This document shows, one piece after another, positions 1 through 7,536 of a stretch of 32,162 bases of DNA. Location: positions 1 to 32,162 of the forward strand of contig JADFKB010000021.1 in the NCBI GenBank assembly GCA_022565155.1. Direction: 5' to 3'. The notes beneath the pieces were generated by a model. The model saw only the letters and a program-made list of their open reading frames with translations. It was not told the DNA's origin and did no database searches. A program made the translations under genes and the position numbers. Source of the stretch: Chloroflexota bacterium. Its GTDB lineage: Bacteria > Chloroflexota > Dehalococcoidia > DSTF01 > RBG-16-68-14. Within the stretch, counting starts at the first letter, position 1; each line of letters opens with the position of its first letter.

Positions 1-128
1 TGCTTCCTTCCGTGTCATACGACTGTTGGTGCGACTATTCAGTTTACAGGAGCCGAATCGGGCATTCAAACCAGCGCTGATCGGGGCTTGCGGCCACGGC
101 GGCGGCGACTGCTAGTTACACATTTCAC

Positions 129-158
129 TTGACACCCCATCTGACCAGCCAATACAAT
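129..158 (+). promoter_or_regulatory. Candidate sigma-70 promoter for rpsU-yqeY
   Basis: A perfect -35 box TTGACA (129-134) is followed after 18 bases by TACAAT (153-158), a 5/6 match to the -10 consensus. Transcription would begin near 165, giving an rpsU leader of about 30 bases. This is the best promoter-like match ahead of the ribosomal gene. It is motif reading only. Confidence 0.55.
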
Positions 159-195
159 TGCACACGAACGCAACCATACGTTTGGAGGGATCTGT

Positions 196-387
196 TTGTC
201 CGAGGTCAGGATTGGCTCCCATGAGAGCTTTGAGCAGGCGCTAAGACGGTTCAATAAGCTGGTTCAGCAGACCGGCATTCTGGCGGAGGCACGCCGCCGC
301 GAGCACTACGAGTCTCCCAGCGTCAGGCGCAAGAAGAAGGCCGCCGCCAAGCGCCGCAAGACGGCGAGGAACGCCCAGCGCGGCTAG
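196..387 (+). CDS. rpsU: Small ribosomal subunit protein bS21
   Basis: This 63-residue basic protein is bS21, which joins the 30S subunit and helps mRNA engagement near the anti-Shine-Dalgarno region. The sequence shows the family pattern: an N-terminal strand, then [12 protein letters not shown], a central helix, and a very basic C-terminus ([20 protein letters not shown]). Length is normal for the family. The start is TTG at 196, placed 5 bases after a clear ribosome binding site GGAGGGA (184-190); no ATG is available. yqeY follows 20 bases downstream on the same strand, a pairing common in bacteria. A good sigma-70 promoter lies at 129-158. Confidence 0.93.
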   Translation: MSEVRIGSHESFEQALRRFNKLVQQTGILAEARRREHYESPSVRRKKKAAAKRRKTARNAQRG

Positions 388-407
388 CCCTCTTTACCTG
401 CCAACAG

Positions 408-857
408 ATGTCCCTCAAAGAACAGCTGGCGAACGATCTGAAAGACGCTATCCGCCAGCGGGACGAATCCCGTAAGATCGCTATCCGCATGGCTATCGCG
501 GCGATCAAGTACGCCGAGGTAGAGAGGCGCGCGGCCCTGAGTGAGGCGGATGTTCTGACCATTGTCAGCAGGGAGGCGAAGCAACGCCGGGAGAGCATCG
601 CTGAGTTCGAGAAGGCTGACCGCAGCGATCTGGTGGATAAAGAACAGGCTGAGCTGGATGTGCTCCAGACTTACCTGCCCGCTCAGGTGAGCCGCGACGA
701 GATAGCTGAGGCCGCGCGAGAGGTGATCGCCGAGGTGGGGGCCGGTGGCCCGCGAGATAAGGGCAAGGTGATGCCCGTCCTCGTCGGCCGTCTGGCCGGA
801 CGCGCTGAAGGGCGGGAGATCAACGAGGTAGTGACGGAGCTGCTCGCCTCCCTCTAG
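408..857 (+). CDS. yqeY: GatB/YqeY domain protein
   Basis: A 149-residue stand-alone YqeY protein, the domain otherwise found at the C-terminus of the GatB subunit of tRNA-dependent amidotransferases. Recognisable features are the start SLKEQLANDLKDAIRQRDESRK, the region around EAKQRRESIAEFEKADRSDLVDKE, the YLP motif, and the C-terminal segment with KGKVMPVLVGRLAGRAEG. It is thought to bind tRNA, but its exact role is unsettled. It follows rpsU by 20 bases, and no good ribosome binding site precedes its ATG, so translation may depend on coupling to rpsU. A Rho-independent terminator lies just after it, making rpsU-yqeY a two-gene unit. Confidence 0.9.
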   Translation: MSLKEQLANDLKDAIRQRDESRKIAIRMAIAAIKYAEVERRAALSEADVLTIVSREAKQRRESIAEFEKADRSDLVDKEQAELDVLQTYLPAQVSRDEIAEAAREVIAEVGAGGPRDKGKVMPVLVGRLAGRAEGREINEVVTELLASL

Positions 858-884
858 CCCGAATCGGGGTAGCTCGCAAAGCGT

Positions 885-910
885 ACGGCGGTGTCAATAC
901 GCCGTTTTTC
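885..910 (+). terminator. Rho-independent terminator after yqeY
   Basis: ACGGCG (885-890) pairs with CGCCGT (900-905) across a 9-base loop, and the 3' arm runs directly into a T tract (905-909). It lies 28 bases after the yqeY stop and before the next gene, the expected place for a terminator. Confidence 0.7.
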
Positions 911-966
911 TCAGCAGCAGCGTTTGTTATCATGGTTTGAGCGTTTCTATTAAGGAACGGTTTAAC

Positions 967-2526
967 ATGACGAGCAGGCAGGCCAGACGCACGATCTCTC
1001 CTCTGCGGGCGACTCTGTTCGCGGTTGGGTTGGGAGTTGCCCTGAGCTTCGTCATCTCCCCTAGCGTGCCCGGTAGCGCGGACGGGGGGATCGGTGGCGA
1101 CGACGTAGCGGCGGCGGCGATGATCTCCCTCCTGGCTGCCGGCGGCCTGGGTCTCTACCTCTACATTTTCCAGCCCAAGGAGCTGAACACCGTTCTGCGC
1201 CTGTTCATGGTGGCGCTTCTGGTCGTCATCTGGGTAGCCGCCGCCAAGTTCTTCCTCGCTTCCACCCTGCCGGACGGCGAGCGCTTGTACCTTTCGTACA
1301 TGCTGCCGGTGGCCGCCTTGCCCATGCTGATCGCCACGCTGCTGGACGGCGGCTTGGCGGTGGCGGCGGCGGCGCTTCTCGCCCTCCTCACCGCCTTCGT
1401 CGGCTTCTACCAGCCTGACGCCCGCGAGGCGTTGGCAGGGCAGCCGCTGGACGCTCTCCAGATGGTGACCGCGTTCCTGCTCGGCGGCCTGGTGGGCATC
1501 TTCGCCGTTCACCACGCCGAGCGGATGAGCCGCTACCTATCGGCGGGAGGAGCGGTGACGTTCGTCTCCTTCAGCGTGCTGTTCTCTTTCTGGCTGTTGT
1601 CAGGGGACCGCGAGGCGGTGGACCCGGTGTTGATGATCGTGGCCACCGGCCTGGGCGGTATCCTATCCGCCGTGATCGTCGTCGGTGCTACCGTGATCCT
1701 CGGCCTGATGTTCGGCATCACCACGCGGATGCAGCTCATGGAGCTGGCCCAGCTCAACCATCCGCTGCTGCGGCGGCTTCAGGAGCAGGCGTCGGGCACC
1801 TTCCACCACAGCGTCATCGTCGGCAACCTGGCGGAGAGGGCGGCCGATAGGGTGGGCGCGGACTCGCTTCTGGTGCGGGTCGGCTGCTACTTCCATGACA
1901 TCGGCAAGGTGGCCAAGCCGGCGTACTACATTGAAAACCAGAGGCAGGGCGAGAACCCGCACGACAAGCTCTCGCCCGCCTCCAGCGCGAAGATGGTCGC
2001 GGATCACGTCCACACCGGTCTGGAGTTGGCTAGGCGCCATCGAGTGCCGGCCCAGGTGCGCGCCTTCATCCCTGAGCATCACGGCACGCGCCTGGTGACC
2101 TACTTCTATCGCAAGGCGGCCAGCGACGACGCAACGACCGACCCCGAGAAGTTCCGCTATCCCGGGCCCAAGCCCCAGAGCAGAGAGACCGCCATCGTCA
2201 TGCTGGCCGACTCTGTCGAGGCGGTCGTCCGCTCCAGTCGCGACCGCTCGGCGGAGCGGATCGACTCGCTGGTGGGGGCGGTCATCGCGGAACGGGTGGC
2301 GGAGGGCCAGCTGGATGAGTGCGATCTAACGCTGCGTAACCTGAAGACGATCGTCGAGTCGTTCAAGACGACCCTACGGGGCGTCTACCACCCGAGAATC
2401 GAGTACCCGGCGCCAACGGCGGCGGAGCGCGCCGCCGGCGCGGCTGTGGGCGGTTCCCCGGAGCCGTTGGCGGAGCCGATGGACGGTACCGCTCCGCCTT
2501 TGGAGATAGAGCGGCCGCGAAGCTAG
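967..2526 (+). CDS. 7TM-HD phosphohydrolase, PgpH-type (c-di-AMP phosphodiesterase-like)
   Basis: The C-terminal half is a clear HD phosphohydrolase of the 7TM-7TMR-HD (PgpH/YqfF) family, whose studied members hydrolyse cyclic di-AMP. Metal-ligand motifs include H280-H281 (TFHHS), H310-D311 (HDIGK), the ENQ...NPHD segment (323-333) and H371-H372. The N-terminal half holds about seven hydrophobic helices (roughly 12-31, 50-68, 77-98, 111-148, 164-182, 194-212, 220-250). The long extracellular HDED sensor domain usual between TM1 and TM2 is missing; only about 18 residues separate them. The ATG at 967 is preferred because AAGGA lies 10 bases upstream; a TTG at 937 would add 10 residues. The stop overlaps that of the convergent gene by 4 bases (CTAG). 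Confidence 0.82.
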   Translation: MTSRQARRTISPLRATLFAVGLGVALSFVISPSVPGSADGGIGGDDVAAAAMISLLAAGGLGLYLYIFQPKELNTVLRLFMVALLVVIWVAAAKFFLASTLPDGERLYLSYMLPVAALPMLIATLLDGGLAVAAAALLALLTAFVGFYQPDAREALAGQPLDALQMVTAFLLGGLVGIFAVHHAERMSRYLSAGGAVTFVSFSVLFSFWLLSGDREAVDPVLMIVATGLGGILSAVIVVGATVILGLMFGITTRMQLMELAQLNHPLLRRLQEQASGTFHHSVIVGNLAERAADRVGADSLLVRVGCYFHDIGKVAKPAYYIENQRQGENPHDKLSPASSAKMVADHVHTGLELARRHRVPAQVRAFIPEHHGTRLVTYFYRKAASDDATTDPEKFRYPGPKPQSRETAIVMLADSVEAVVRSSRDRSAERIDSLVGAVIAERVAEGQLDECDLTLRNLKTIVESFKTTLRGVYHPRIEYPAPTAAERAAGAAVGGSPEPLAEPMDGTAPPLEIERPRS

Positions 2527-4022
2527 GGGCGAGACAGCTCGCGCCGCTCCCAGTACTGGACGAAGCGGGCCAACGCCCGTACCGCCCGCTCAACGCTGGG
2601 GAAGATCGCCATCTCCGCCTTCACCAGCTTCTCCCGCGCTCCTGACACCAGCCGCCACAGCCTTTCGTCCGCGTAGTCAGTGGGGAAGATGACGACGGCC
2701 ATGGGCTTGCGCGTGCGGCCGCTCACCTGGGCGAACCGCTCCGGTATTCGGGCCAGCAACGACTCCGCGTTGGGGCGCCCCAGCGCCCAGGCCTCGCCAA
2801 CGTTGGCCAGCAACAGGTCGATGTCAGGGCTTTCGTCCATCCACTCCAGCACCTGCGTGCCGCCCACGCCGCTGCCCGCCAGGATCGACTGGTCAACGGG
2901 GTTGGTGAGCCATCCCACCAGGTCAGGCGCCTTCTCAGCGATGCGCCGTTCCACGTCCGCGGGCAAGGGCAGGACGCTGAGCCCCAGCTCCTCGCACAGG
3001 TCGGCGGTGAGGACGGAGCGGCCGCCGCCAGCGCCCACCATCCCAAGACGCCGTCCCTGCTCCTGCCTGCCGGCAGGCACGGTGCCGGCGGGCGGGGCGC
3101 TGCCCGGCCGCATGTAGGCGAAGGCGATGAGCATATCGATGAGCTCTTCCACCGTGTCCACGGAGATGGCCCCCGCCTGGGTCACAGCGGCGGTCCAGAC
3201 GGCGTGCCGGCCCGACAGAGCCGCTGTGTGGGAGGCGGCGGCGCGCCCTCCAGCCGCGGTCCGGCCGCCTTTCAGCACCACAACCGGCTTCCGGGCTGCG
3301 GCCCGCTTGAGCGCCGCCAGGAAGCGGCGGCCGTCTCGCACGCCCTCCACGTAGGCGCCCACCACAGCGCTCTCCGCGTCCTGCGCGAAGTAGTCCAGGA
3401 AGTCCGCCTCGCTCAGGTCAAGGCCGTTACCGTAGCTGATCGCCTTGGAGAAGCGCAACCCCCTGGGCCCGGCGAGGTAGGTCAGCTCGAACAGCAGGTT
3501 GCCGCTCTGTGACAGGAAGCCGACGTTTCCCGGCTGTCGCGGCATGTCCGCGCGAAAGGAGATTCCCTGTCGTGGGTAGAGGAGGCCCAGGCAGTTGGGC
3601 CCGATGAGCCTCACTCCGGCTTCGCGGGCCCGCCGCTCCAGCCGCCGCTCCAGCTCCGCGTCCTCCTCTCGGCCGGTCTCGGAGAAGCGGGCCGTGAATA
3701 GCTGCAGGGCGCGTGCTCCTTTAGCGGCGCAGTCGTCGACGAGTTCCAGCACGGCGGTGGCGGGGATGCAGGAGATGACGTAGTCTACCTGGCCCGGCAC
3801 GTCCCTGAGAGATGGGAAGGCCGGTAGGCCCAGGATCTCTTCCGAGCGGGGGTTCACCGGATAGAGATCGCCGGGGAAGCCGAACTTCTGGAGCGAGCTT
3901 ACGTAGTCGTAGCCGGGTGTGCTGGGGTTGGCGGAGGCGCCCACTACCGCGATGGAGCGGGGGTGGAAGATCGCCTCTATCAGGGCGGCTATATCAGAGG
4001 GCGCGCTTTGGGGGTTGGGCAT
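2523..4022 (-). CDS. ADP-forming acyl-CoA synthetase alpha-type protein (CoA-binding, succinyl-CoA-ligase-like)
   Basis: A 499-residue protein matching the alpha-subunit half of ADP-forming acyl-CoA synthetases, which make acyl-CoA or recover ATP through a phosphohistidine. The N-terminal Rossmann CoA-binding domain begins around FHPRSIAVVGAS (19-30). GPNCLGLL (141-148) and FLSQSGN (169-175) follow. The likely phosphohistidine is H265 in ASHTAALSG, preceded by LKGGRT. No ATP-grasp (beta) domain is fused, and none is encoded nearby, so the reaction catalysed is uncertain. Residues about 306-323 form a Pro/Ala/Gly-rich insertion encoded by a palindromic repeat (3064-3079). The stop overlaps the convergent HD gene. 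A 9-bp inverted repeat reaches into the region just before the ATG. Confidence 0.82.
   Translation of the reverse strand: MPNPQSAPSDIAALIEAIFHPRSIAVVGASANPSTPGYDYVSSLQKFGFPGDLYPVNPRSEEILGLPAFPSLRDVPGQVDYVISCIPATAVLELVDDCAAKGARALQLFTARFSETGREEDAELERRLERRAREAGVRLIGPNCLGLLYPRQGISFRADMPRQPGNVGFLSQSGNLLFELTYLAGPRGLRFSKAISYGNGLDLSEADFLDYFAQDAESAVVGAYVEGVRDGRRFLAALKRAAARKPVVVLKGGRTAAGGRAAASHTAALSGRHAVWTAAVTQAGAISVDTVEELIDMLIAFAYMRPGSAPPAGTVPAGRQEQGRRLGMVGAGGGRSVLTADLCEELGLSVLPLPADVERRIAEKAPDLVGWLTNPVDQSILAGSGVGGTQVLEWMDESPDIDLLLANVGEAWALGRPNAESLLARIPERFAQVSGRTRKPMAVVIFPTDYADERLWRLVSGAREKLVKAEMAIFPSVERAVRALARFVQYWERRELSRP
3064..3079. repeat. Palindromic repeat inside a coding region
   Basis: A perfect 16-base palindrome, TGCCTGCCGGCAGGCA. 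It lies in frame within the acyl-CoA-synthetase-like gene and encodes part of a Pro/Ala/Gly linker (around VPAGRQEQ). The same core appears just upstream of purL (8904-8927), a degenerate form precedes rplI, and a half-site lies at 17410-17420. Confidence 0.7.
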
Positions 4023-4025
4023 GAT

Positions 4026-4062
4026 CCTTCCGCTGTGGGGTTGCGGTCAGTTTAGCGGAAGG
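4026..4062 (-). promoter_or_regulatory. Inverted repeat between two minus-strand genes
   Basis: CCTTCCGCT (4026-4034) pairs with AGCGGAAGG (4054-4062), a 9-bp stem with a 19-base loop. On the minus strand the second arm contains GGAAGG, the only ribosome-binding-like sequence of the downstream gene (ATG at 4022, about 3 bases away). The structure could mask that site, or could end the upstream transcript, although it has no T tract. Confidence 0.4.
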
Positions 4063-4073
4063 GGAGAGGGTCC

Positions 4074-5006
4074 TCAAGCCTGGGGCACGCCTCTGGGGCC
4101 GATGGAGGGAAACTCGTCGCCACCGGATGCGGTGGCGCCCTCGTCCGCGAGGGAGTTCGGCTGCTCAGGCTCATCGGGTGGCGGGGTCTCCTCCTGGCCG
4201 CGCGTTGGCGTCGGCCGGGAGCGATGCCAGAGGGCGAAGCCGATGTGGCCGGCCACGGACGCAAGAACCAGAGCTACGCCGAGGGCCAGCAGCCAGAGGA
4301 AGGTGGTGGACAATTCTCCCGCCATGGGCGCAAGCGCCTCGGCCAGGGCACCTTCGACGCCGTCCTGGCCGGCGTTGTTGGTGGCCCCTTTTGCGATCAA
4401 CCAGAGGAGGGCGAAGGGAGCGGCGCCGACGGCGAGGACGACGCCGGGGCTACCCAGCCGGCCGAAGCGACGGCTGAAGAAGACCAGCAGGGCGGCGAGG
4501 ACGAGAACGGGTATGAGGGAGAACGTGAAGATGCGCCGTATGAGGTCGTGGGTGTCCTGGGTCAGGATGGCAAAGGGGCCGAGGTTGAACTCTTCGCCCT
4601 CTCCCGCAGCCGATTCTTCAGATCCGGCGACGGAGGTGTCGTTGAAGAACTGCTCGACGGCATCGGGCCCGTCGGTGTAGAGTATCTCCGCGATCCGCCC
4701 GATGACGAGCTCAACAGCTTCATCGTAGGAGAGGCCGATGAGCTCACGGCCCTTGATGGGAAGGGTGATACCTTCGATGGTGAAGTCCTCATCCGGGTTG
4801 GCGACGGCCAGTGCCTGGTACTCCTCAAACGCCTCGGCGCCTTCATCGTCCTTCGCAAGGGAGATCAGAATGCTGCTGAATATGCTCGTGGAAACGTCGC
4901 GCTCGGTGGGCTTGGAGGCGGAGTAGAGGACAGCCGCCACGATGATGGCTGCCAGGCAGAGGAGGCCGAACAGCCACTTGGCGTTCATTCGCCAGGAGCT
5001 TCCCAT
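4074..5006 (-). CDS. Membrane protein of unknown function
   Basis: I do not recognise this 310-residue protein. It has one N-terminal membrane helix (about 11-28), a soluble, mostly acidic segment of about 130 residues, then three more helices (about 161-178, 188-206, 235-258) and a Pro/Glu-rich tail. The soluble part has two predicted helical stretches separated by a Gly/Pro loop. The first helix could be an uncleaved signal anchor, placing the 30-160 region outside the cell. The start is ATG 5006, 9 bases after GGAGG (positions 5020-5016 on the minus strand); a second ATG at 4988 is possible. It is divergent from purQ and lies 51 bases upstream of the CoA-binding gene on the same strand. 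Confidence 0.7.
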   Translation of the reverse strand: MGSSWRMNAKWLFGLLCLAAIIVAAVLYSASKPTERDVSTSIFSSILISLAKDDEGAEAFEEYQALAVANPDEDFTIEGITLPIKGRELIGLSYDEAVELVIGRIAEILYTDGPDAVEQFFNDTSVAGSEESAAGEGEEFNLGPFAILTQDTHDLIRRIFTFSLIPVLVLAALLVFFSRRFGRLGSPGVVLAVGAAPFALLWLIAKGATNNAGQDGVEGALAEALAPMAGELSTTFLWLLALGVALVLASVAGHIGFALWHRSRPTPTRGQEETPPPDEPEQPNSLADEGATASGGDEFPSIGPRGVPQA

Positions 5007-5063
5007 ATCTTAGATCCTCCGTATGCGATTTCTAAATTATTAGATGTCCCACGGGAGCGGGGC

Positions 5064-5092
5064 GTTACAGGTGGCCCCAGGTGTGGTATAAA
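5064..5092 (+). promoter_or_regulatory. Candidate purQ promoter with very short leader
   Basis: GTTACA (5064-5069, 4/6 match) and TATAAA (5087-5092, 5/6) are separated by 17 bases. A start 7 bases after the -10 box would fall near 5099, only about 4 bases before the purQ ATG at 5103, so the transcript would be close to leaderless. Motif reading only. Confidence 0.4.
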
Positions 5093-5102
5093 GGCGGCAG
5101 AA

Positions 5103-5807
5103 ATGCCGCTTCGTTTCGCCGTCGTCGTATTTCCCGGCACCTGGAGCGACCACGACACCCACTACGCGCTGTCCGGCGTGCTGGGCCAGGAGGCGGAGCT
5201 TGTCTGGCACCGGGAGCGGGACCTCTCCCGCTATGATGTGGTCGTACTCCCCGGCGGCTTCTCCTACGGGGATTATCTGCGGGCGGGGGCGATCGGGCGG
5301 TTCTCGCCGGTGATGGAGGCGGTAGCCGCCCACGCCGAGGCCGGGAAGCCGCTCATCGGCATTTGCAACGGCTTCCAGGTGCTGTGCGAGGCGCATCTGC
5401 TGCCCGGCGTTCTCATGCGAAACGATTCGCTCCAGTACCGCTGCGTCTGGGTACACCTGCGGGTGGAGAACGCGGAGACGCCGTTCACCCTGGCCTGCCA
5501 GCCCGGGCAGGTGCTGCGAATACCCATCTCCCACGGCGAGGGGCGCTACGTGGCTGATGAGGAGACGCTGGCCAAGCTGGAGTCCTCCGGGAGGGTAGCT
5601 TTTCGCTATTGCAGCGCTGAGGGGGAGGTGACGGCGGAGGCCAACCCCAACGGCAGCATGAACGACATCGCGGGGATCATCAACGATGGGGGCAACGTGC
5701 TGGGGCTGATGCCTCACCCGGAGCGGGCCTGCGAGCCGCTGATGGGGAGCGAGGACGGCCTGGCGCTATGGCTATCGCTGCTGGAATGGGCGAAGGTGAG
5801 AGCCTGA
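5103..5807 (+). CDS. purQ: Phosphoribosylformylglycinamidine synthase subunit PurQ (glutaminase)
   Basis: PurQ is the class-I glutamine amidotransferase that supplies ammonia to PurL in the fourth step of purine synthesis (FGAR to FGAM). The 234-residue length fits. Signature elements are VLPGGFSYGDYLRAG, the nucleophile elbow GICNGFQVLCE with the catalytic Cys, and the C-terminal LMPHPERACE carrying the His-Glu of the triad. The ATG at 5103 begins right at the conserved FAVVVFPGTWSD segment. An open frame continues upstream to 4224 but is only antisense to the membrane gene. PurL lies 3.1 kb downstream, after four DUF4389 genes; no purS is visible in the window. Confidence 0.93.
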   Translation: MPLRFAVVVFPGTWSDHDTHYALSGVLGQEAELVWHRERDLSRYDVVVLPGGFSYGDYLRAGAIGRFSPVMEAVAAHAEAGKPLIGICNGFQVLCEAHLLPGVLMRNDSLQYRCVWVHLRVENAETPFTLACQPGQVLRIPISHGEGRYVADEETLAKLESSGRVAFRYCSAEGEVTAEANPNGSMNDIAGIINDGGNVLGLMPHPERACEPLMGSEDGLALWLSLLEWAKVRA

Positions 5808-5863
5808 GACCCGGACGCGCGGCCATGCCGGCGGGTAGCGGCGTGGTCTGGTCGCACACTGGA

Positions 5864-5892
5864 TTGACAGCGGCTGAGGTCACTCTTACCCT
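5864..5892 (+). promoter_or_regulatory. Candidate promoter for the DUF4389 cluster
   Basis: TTGACA (5864-5869) is a perfect -35 box and is followed after 17 bases by TACCCT (5887-5892), a weak -10 match. It lies in the 126-base gap between purQ and the first DUF4389 gene, suggesting the cluster may have its own transcription start. Confidence 0.35.
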
Positions 5893-5933
5893 GTGGCCCC
5901 ATTGGGAGGCTACCGGCCAGAAGGGGGGAAGAG

Positions 5934-6671
5934 ATGGCTGAGGAAGCCCGAACCAGACAGCCGGACGAGATGTATTGCTCCAACTGCGGAGCCTTGATCA
6001 AGAGAGGGGGGCAGTTCTGCCCCCAGTGCGGGACGCGCATTAGCGCCGCACCGGGCGTAGCTCCTTCCACCGGGAGCATAGCCGCCGCGGGGACGGGCGC
6101 CGTAGCGTCTGGGTATCCACTGCGCTATGACGTGGAGTACCCGGAGGAGCTGTCCCGCTGGCTCATCTTCGTCAAGTGGCTTCTGATGATCCCCCACACC
6201 ATCATTCTCTACGCCCTTAGCGTCGCCGCCGGCGTGATTGGGTTCATCGCTTTCTTCGCGATCCTGTTCACCAAGCGCTACCCGAGGGGCATGTTCGACT
6301 TCGTGGTGAACGTGAACAGGTGGGGCGCCAACGTGGGGGCTTACTCTGGGCTGTTGCGGGACGAGTATCCGCCGTTCTCCTGGGAGCCGGGCCAGTACGC
6401 GGTGACCTATGAGGTGGACTACCCTGAGGAGCTGAGCCGCTGGCTGCCTCTAATCAAGTGGCTGCTGGCGATCCCTCATTACATCGTGCTGCTGGTCCTA
6501 TTCATCGCCGTCAACTTCGCCTATATCATCGCCTGGTTCGCCATTCTGTTCACCAAGCGGTTCCCGCGTGGGCTATTCGATTTCATAGTAGGTGTTAACC
6601 GCTGGAACTATCGGGTTGGCGCGTACACGGCCCTGCTGCGCGACGAATATCCTCCCTTCAGCATCGAGTAG
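5934..6671 (+). CDS. Zinc-ribbon plus double DUF4389 membrane protein (copy 1)
   Basis: A 245-residue protein with an N-terminal zinc ribbon (C15-x2-C18 and C29-x2-C32), a flexible Ala/Gly/Ser linker (38-60), then two DUF4389 units (about 61-149 and 153-244). Each unit begins with a YPEELSRW motif, has a long hydrophobic hairpin and FAILFTKR.PRG, and ends with LRDEYPPFS. The units share much sequence, so the protein arose by internal duplication. DUF4389 has no established function known to me. The ATG at 5934 follows the purine-rich stretch AAGGGGGGA (5921-5929). It is first of four tandem relatives; copy 3 (7537-8130) is very close to it at DNA level. Confidence 0.88.
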   Translation: MAEEARTRQPDEMYCSNCGALIKRGGQFCPQCGTRISAAPGVAPSTGSIAAAGTGAVASGYPLRYDVEYPEELSRWLIFVKWLLMIPHTIILYALSVAAGVIGFIAFFAILFTKRYPRGMFDFVVNVNRWGANVGAYSGLLRDEYPPFSWEPGQYAVTYEVDYPEELSRWLPLIKWLLAIPHYIVLLVLFIAVNFAYIIAWFAILFTKRFPRGLFDFIVGVNRWNYRVGAYTALLRDEYPPFSIE

Positions 6672-6691
6672 CAGAAGAAAGGAGGCAGATC

Positions 6692-7516
6692 ATGCAGGAC
6701 GAAACGACGGACGCCGCAACGCCGGAAAACCCCGCGAGGTTCTGCACGAACTGCGGCGCGCGCCTGGTGGCCGGCGCAGCGTTCTGCCAGCAGTGCGGCC
6801 GCCCCGTAGCGGGGCAACCCGCCCCGGTGCAGCCCACGCCTACAGGCGCGGGCGCTGCCCCTTCCACCGGGAGCATAGACACCGCGGCGACGGGCGCTCC
6901 TCCTGTGGCGGGCTACCCGGTGACGTTCGAGGCTGAGTATCCTGAGCGGCTCGGCCGCCTGAGCACCTTCTTCCGTTTTTTCCTCTTCATTCCCATCGCC
7001 ATCTTTCTTGCCCTGGTCGGAGGCCAGGCGTTGAGCTACAGCGACGTTGGCGAAGGCACGTCAACGACTCTCGGCGCCGGCGGGGGCATCGTGCTGGCGA
7101 TCTGGGCCGCCGTTCTGGTTCGCCAGTACATCCCGCACTGGCTATTCGATTTCCAGGTGGCGCTCATACGCTTTCAAGCCCGTGCCTACGGCTATCTGGC
7201 GCTGCTTACGGACCGGTTCCCGCCGTTTGAGGGCGAATATCCCGTCAGTTTTGATGTGCGCTACCCTGACAAGCTGAACCGCTGGAAGGTGGCGATCTGG
7301 AAGATCATCACGTCCATTCCCCACATCATCATCCTGGCCTTCCTGTACATGGCGGTGTTCTTTGTGGTGGTGATCGCATGGTTCGCAATCCTCTTCACCG
7401 GCCGCTATCCGCGCGGCCTGCACACCTTCGTTGCCGGGGTCTTTCGCTGGTCTCTTCGAGTGCAGGCCTACTTCTTGTCGCTAACGGACGAATATCCCCC
7501 CTTCAGCCTCGACTAG
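6692..7516 (+). CDS. Zinc-ribbon plus double DUF4389 membrane protein (copy 2)
   Basis: A 274-residue relative of copy 1 with a zinc ribbon (C18-x2-C21, C32-x2-C35), a Pro/Ala/Thr linker, and two DUF4389 units (about 75-180 and 183-273). The first unit is divergent: it has an extra Ser/Gly-rich segment (about 114-131), a changed core and FPPFEGEYPVSF at its end. The second keeps FAILFTGRYPRG and LTDEYPPFS. The linker contains the same APSTGSI block as copy 1, including near-identical DNA. A strong ribosome binding site AAAGGAGG (6678-6685) lies 6 bases before the ATG, 20 bases after the copy 1 stop, so the genes form an operon. Confidence 0.87.
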   Translation: MQDETTDAATPENPARFCTNCGARLVAGAAFCQQCGRPVAGQPAPVQPTPTGAGAAPSTGSIDTAATGAPPVAGYPVTFEAEYPERLGRLSTFFRFFLFIPIAIFLALVGGQALSYSDVGEGTSTTLGAGGGIVLAIWAAVLVRQYIPHWLFDFQVALIRFQARAYGYLALLTDRFPPFEGEYPVSFDVRYPDKLNRWKVAIWKIITSIPHIIILAFLYMAVFFVVVIAWFAILFTGRYPRGLHTFVAGVFRWSLRVQAYFLSLTDEYPPFSLD

Positions 7517-7536
7517 CCTGAGAAAGGAGCGACGCC

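Noticed and set aside
937-966. TTG start adding ten residues to the HD protein
   Set aside because: The ATG at 967 has the better-placed AAGGA and the added residues show no conserved character.
4224-5102. A 293-residue N-terminal extension of purQ
   Set aside because: It is antisense to the membrane gene at 4074-5006, is not purQ-like, and the conserved PurQ start lies at 5103 after a promoter-like sequence.
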